In this document: positions 20,919-22,043 of the stretch, piece after piece
Layout: every line of letters begins with the position of its first letter
Position numbering within the stretch: position 1 is the first letter of the stretch
Assembly (NCBI GenBank): GCA_013331265.1
Contig: DUGS01000003.1
Location: 1 to 22,043 of the forward strand
DNA length: 22,043 bases
DNA from: Methanosarcina sp.
Lineage (GTDB): Archaea > Halobacteriota > Methanosarcinia > Methanosarcinales > Methanosarcinaceae
Direction: 5' to 3'
Made by a program: the position numbers and the translations under genes
The notes under the pieces: model-generated
Told to the model about the DNA's origin: nothing
Seen by the model: the letters and a program-made list of their open reading frames with translations, nothing else
The model's database searches: none

Positions 20919-22043
20919 ATGGAAATCATTATAAATCAACAACAAGATAGCAGTTTCATGAATCCTGATGAAAATAACGAATTTGTTGAAGACGAGTTAT
21001 CCTTGTCTGAGTATCTCGTGCCGGCTACCCCCGAAATAAAGGAAATGAAAAGCATTTACGAGAATGAGTATGAGTACAGCGATTACCTGAGTGCAATAGA
21101 GTTTTCAATTGCCGACTATTACTACAACGAGAACCGAAAAGTAACGGATAAAGATGTCATAAGGGCATTGAAGAATATAAAGGAAAACCGTGACAAACCA
21201 ATCAGTTTCTTTGAAAAAACCCTTGAAAAAGAAATAGTAAAAAGCCTGATTGAGCCTCTTGAGTACAACTTGCTTACCGACCATGAATTCGCCCTTGTCC
21301 TTGACTATGTTTTGTGGGTCATTGACAACAGGTCCTGGCTTGAGGACAAACAGGCATATGTAAAGTGGATCACGTACGTGCTTGGCTTTTTTTCAGAGAG
21401 CGAAGAGAAAAAATACGAAAGCCAGTTCAAAAAATTTGCCCGCAAAATGGGCGTTTCCGGGGCTCAGGTTGATATGCTCCTCATGAAAAGAAGTGCAGAA
21501 GATTTCTTCGACGATGAAGACCTTTTTGGAGAGGGAGGCTTATTCGAAGAACTGGAGCCAGAAGATATTTTAAGAGAGGACAGAACGGCAGATGACCTTG
21601 AAACCGGTTTCTTTTTAATGAACGACGATGAAAAATTCGATTTCCTGCTGGACAAGGGCCCGGATTATGTTGAACTTGTCCAGGATTATGTCATGGGGCT
21701 TGCGGAAAAAAAAGAGTTTGAAAAAATCCAGGAATTTTACAAAAAATTCAATGAGAAGCACGAGAACTTTTTCCCCCTGCATTTTATTGTGGGGTCTGCC
21801 TACCTTAACAGTGACCCTGCTCTTGCAATATCCTATTTTGAGAAAACTCTAAAAGCTACTGAAGGATCCGAAGAATTCCCCCCGGAAATGAGAAAGGAAC
21901 TGAAAAGACATATGGACCTTCTAACAAGCCTCCTCCTTGAAGAAACTGCTGAGAAAGCTAAGGAAAAAGCCGTTGAAAACAAAAAGATATGCAAAAAAGG
22001 AAAAAAAGCTTCAAAAAAGGATTCTGAGAGCAGAACTAAAAAC
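20919..22043 (+). CDS. acidic helical protein of unknown family, 3' end beyond the window
   Basis: The frame is open from the ATG at 20919 (or 20958, both in frame) to the last base of the window, so at least 375 codons are seen and the stop lies outside. The protein is soluble and largely helical. It has an acidic N-region; a conserved segment LEKEIVKSLIEPLEYNLLTDHEFALVLDYVLWVIDNR; a second acidic stretch FFDDEDLFGEGGLFEELEPEDI; and a TPR-like part (DDEKFDFLLDKGPDYVEL...FIVGSAYLNSDPALAISYFEKTL). It ends in a Lys-rich tail containing one Cys. No catalytic motif is recognised. No clear ribosome-binding site precedes either ATG; an AT-rich TATA-like run lies at 20841-20857. A decayed copy lies immediately upstream. 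A role as a scaffold or protein-binding factor is a guess only. Confidence 0.8.
   Translation, partial: MEIIINQQQDSSFMNPDENNEFVEDELSLSEYLVPATPEIKEMKSIYENEYEYSDYLSAIEFSIADYYYNENRKVTDKDVIRALKNIKENRDKPISFFEKTLEKEIVKSLIEPLEYNLLTDHEFALVLDYVLWVIDNRSWLEDKQAYVKWITYVLGFFSESEEKKYESQFKKFARKMGVSGAQVDMLLMKRSAEDFFDDEDLFGEGGLFEELEPEDILREDRTADDLETGFFLMNDDEKFDFLLDKGPDYVELVQDYVMGLAEKKEFEKIQEFYKKFNEKHENFFPLHFIVGSAYLNSDPALAISYFEKTLKATEGSEEFPPEMRKELKRHMDLLTSLLLEETAEKAKEKAVENKKICKKGKKASKKDSESRTKN

Noticed and set aside
1..22043. tRNA, rRNA, integrase or attachment sites
   Set aside because: I saw no cloverleaf, rRNA-like segment, recombinase or flanking att repeats. The window does not look like an integrated element apart from the tnpB relic.

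Overview
The window looks like a chromosomal segment of a methanogenic archaeon, most probably Methanosarcina. The evidence is an ADP-dependent phosphofructokinase, an archaeal ArgC/ArgJ pair, an OGG1-type glycosylase, PKD-domain surface proteins (one with a PGF-CTERM sorting tail), a type IV pilin-like leader peptide, split TadA/TadC-like secretion genes, AT-rich intergenic DNA and frequent GTG/TTG starts. The genus is inferred from family content; no rRNA or other taxonomic marker is present.

Layout. 1-900: a relic zone. A decayed IS605-type tnpB 3' end (minus strand) abuts the tail of a membrane-protein gene that still has its own terminator. 0.9-5.65 kb: two tandem plus-strand genes for secreted beta-propeller/PKD surface proteins, the first with a PGF-CTERM anchor and the second without. 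5.7-10.4 kb: a minus-strand, tightly overlapping cluster encoding a Cys-rich protein, a secretion/pilus ATPase and two TadC/GspF-type membrane proteins. 10.5-14.6 kb: minus-strand ogg-type glycosylase, an ADP-dependent sugar kinase homologue overlapping it, and pfkC. 14.8-17.6 kb: a minus-strand argC - CBS-domain - argJ unit. 17.7-18.2 kb: a minus-strand type IV pilin-like protein, divergent from a nucleoside deoxyribosyltransferase-like gene. 18.8-20.1 kb: a 56-residue small protein and a GNAT acetyltransferase. 20.1-22.0 kb: a tandem pair of genes of a family I do not recognise. The first copy is broken by an internal deletion and frameshifts; the second is open and runs off the window.

How the genes may work together. 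The ATPase, its Cys-rich partner and the two membrane proteins could build a type IV pilus-like machine, and the pilin-like protein 8 kb away is a candidate substrate. The PKD proteins would sit in or on the S-layer. PfkC and its homologue belong to the modified ADP-dependent glycolysis. ArgC and ArgJ make ornithine, with a CBS protein that may sense adenine nucleotides.

The most unusual features are structural. Short tandem duplications of 12-26 bp recur, several of them at gene 3' ends. A 42-bp echo of the tadC-like gene tail lies behind the first PKD gene, suggesting how the PKD pair arose. At the right end, a decayed and an intact paralogue of an unknown acidic helical protein lie in tandem.
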